Positions 63,312-64,000 of a DNA stretch of 64,000 nucleotides are shown here, piece by piece (the first letter of the stretch is position 1; each line of letters opens with the position of its first letter). This DNA comes from Anodontia alba. Taxonomy: Eukaryota; Mollusca; Bivalvia; Lucinida; Lucinidae. The notes beneath the pieces are model-generated. The model ran no database searches, was not told the DNA's origin, and saw only the letters and a list, made by a program, of their open reading frames with translations. The position numbers and the translations under genes are program-made. Location: assembly GCA_964016985.1 (NCBI GenBank), contig OZ024827.1:80923835-80987834 (forward strand), in the 5' to 3' direction.

Positions 63312-63587
63312 TAGGCCCAACAGAGAATTCTTAGCCTAACAAAGTCTTAACATTACCGTAACATGATGTTAAACTTGGAACATTAATTGTTAAAGCACAT
63401 AGCACATTAATTGTTAAAACATACAAATAAAATACAGATGTTTTATGAAAAATGCAGATAGCTTTTGCAGTGGACATTTTTTTTCTTCAAAACTAACAAT
63501 GTTTGTATTATTATAAATATTCAATCATTTAAGATCATAGTGACTAAATAACTGTTAAGCTTTCAAAACTTTGAATAACTAGGCCTT
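63312..63587. mobile_element. Family A MITE, very degraded
   Basis: AGGCCCAACAGAGAATTC and TTTGAATAACTAGGCCT; only the ends and TTAGCCTAACAAAG are recognisable. Confidence 0.5.
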
Positions 63588-63722
63588 GGACATTATTTAG
63601 ACCCATGATGTTATATTTTATAAACTTACTGATTTCCATTTAAAATTTCACTTTATGTATTTATATCACTTTTAAGACTGACCTTCCCTCTTTATATTTA
63701 TCTATTAGATTTACAATGAGAA

Positions 63723-63914
63723 TTAACCCTTCTCATTCTGAATAAATTAAGATGCCATGACCACTTCTAATTTCCAGCCAATCAGATTACTTGATCCAGG
63801 TTTTTGATAGAAATTCACAAATTAAATGAAAAACAGTGCAGATCCAGATCAGTTGGCTTCTTCAAAAGCCAACTGATCTGGATCTACACTGTTTGCTAAG
63901 CAATAGAAGCGTTA
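63723..63914. mobile_element. Family B MITE
   Basis: TTAACCCTTCTCATTCTGAA, CAGATCAGTTGGCTTC hairpin, worn end at AGCGTTAA. Nothing recognised in the last 86 bases. Confidence 0.78.
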
Positions 63915-64000
63915 ACTCTCTTTTCAGTGAAAAACTAGCCTGCAGAAAGTAGTTTCAAGGCAGTATCTATTTAGCCGCATCACACAGAAATGAAGCTTTC

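Noticed and set aside
2186..63914. CRISPR array suggested by many repeated hairpins
   Set aside because: Spacing is irregular, repeats are full MITEs with terminal inverted repeats and the genome is eukaryotic (introns, SINEs).

Overview
The window looks like gene-poor, AT-rich, repeat-dense genomic DNA of a marine invertebrate, most probably a bivalve mollusc. That assignment is inferred from the type of RBR ligase, the DIRS retroelement, the GGACGGACGG...CTCAGGTGAGCTAAAAA repeat tail and the tRNA-derived SINEs; nothing here gives the species. Two real protein genes can be read, and they converge. On the + strand, nine exons (778-26867) encode the catalytic C-terminal half of the linear-ubiquitin ligase HOIP (RNF31): most of RING1, the IBR, RING2 with its catalytic Cys, and the linear-ubiquitin-determining (LDD) domain. 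The N-terminal PUB/NZF/UBA part lies left of the window. On the - strand, six small exons (56227 down to 42297) join in one open frame and encode the Ser/Arg-rich C-terminus of a protein I do not recognise. About 15.4 kb of repeat-filled intergenic DNA separates the two stop codons.

Layout. 1-13708: HOIP exons 1-6 of this window, with introns packed with palindromic MITEs; the intron after exon 3 carries a broken mariner (7145-9661) that itself contains a deleted pogo-like transposon (7228-8495). 13709-23951: a 10.2 kb intron almost filled by a DIRS-type tyrosine-recombinase retrotransposon (13717-22627) that starts 8 bp after the splice donor and is itself invaded by a 2.4 kb block of ~0.5 kb tandem repeats. 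23952-26867: the last HOIP exons; the exon coding the LDD is preceded by seven or eight decayed tandem copies of its own intron/exon boundary. 26868-42296: intergenic MITEs, SINEs, a 2.1 kb degenerate tandem element and a 1.4 kb inverted-repeat element. 42297-56227: the unidentified - strand gene. 56228-64000: only repeats recognised.

The repeats are the main content. I could sort them into at least ten families by eye: A (GGGCCCAGTTGTTC termini, ~15 copies), B (TTAA-flanked CCCTTGTC termini, piggyBac-like, ~20 copies), C (long GGGTACTCATTAGAAG palindromes, >15 copies), D (tRNA-derived SINE, 10 copies with target duplications), E and F (palindromes built around TTTGCATGAAATGTCAA-type arms), G and L (hairpins sharing their core with B), H, K and several singletons. 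Nesting shows order: a B copy sits inside another B, B inside another element, A inside E, SINE inside C, pogo-like inside mariner.
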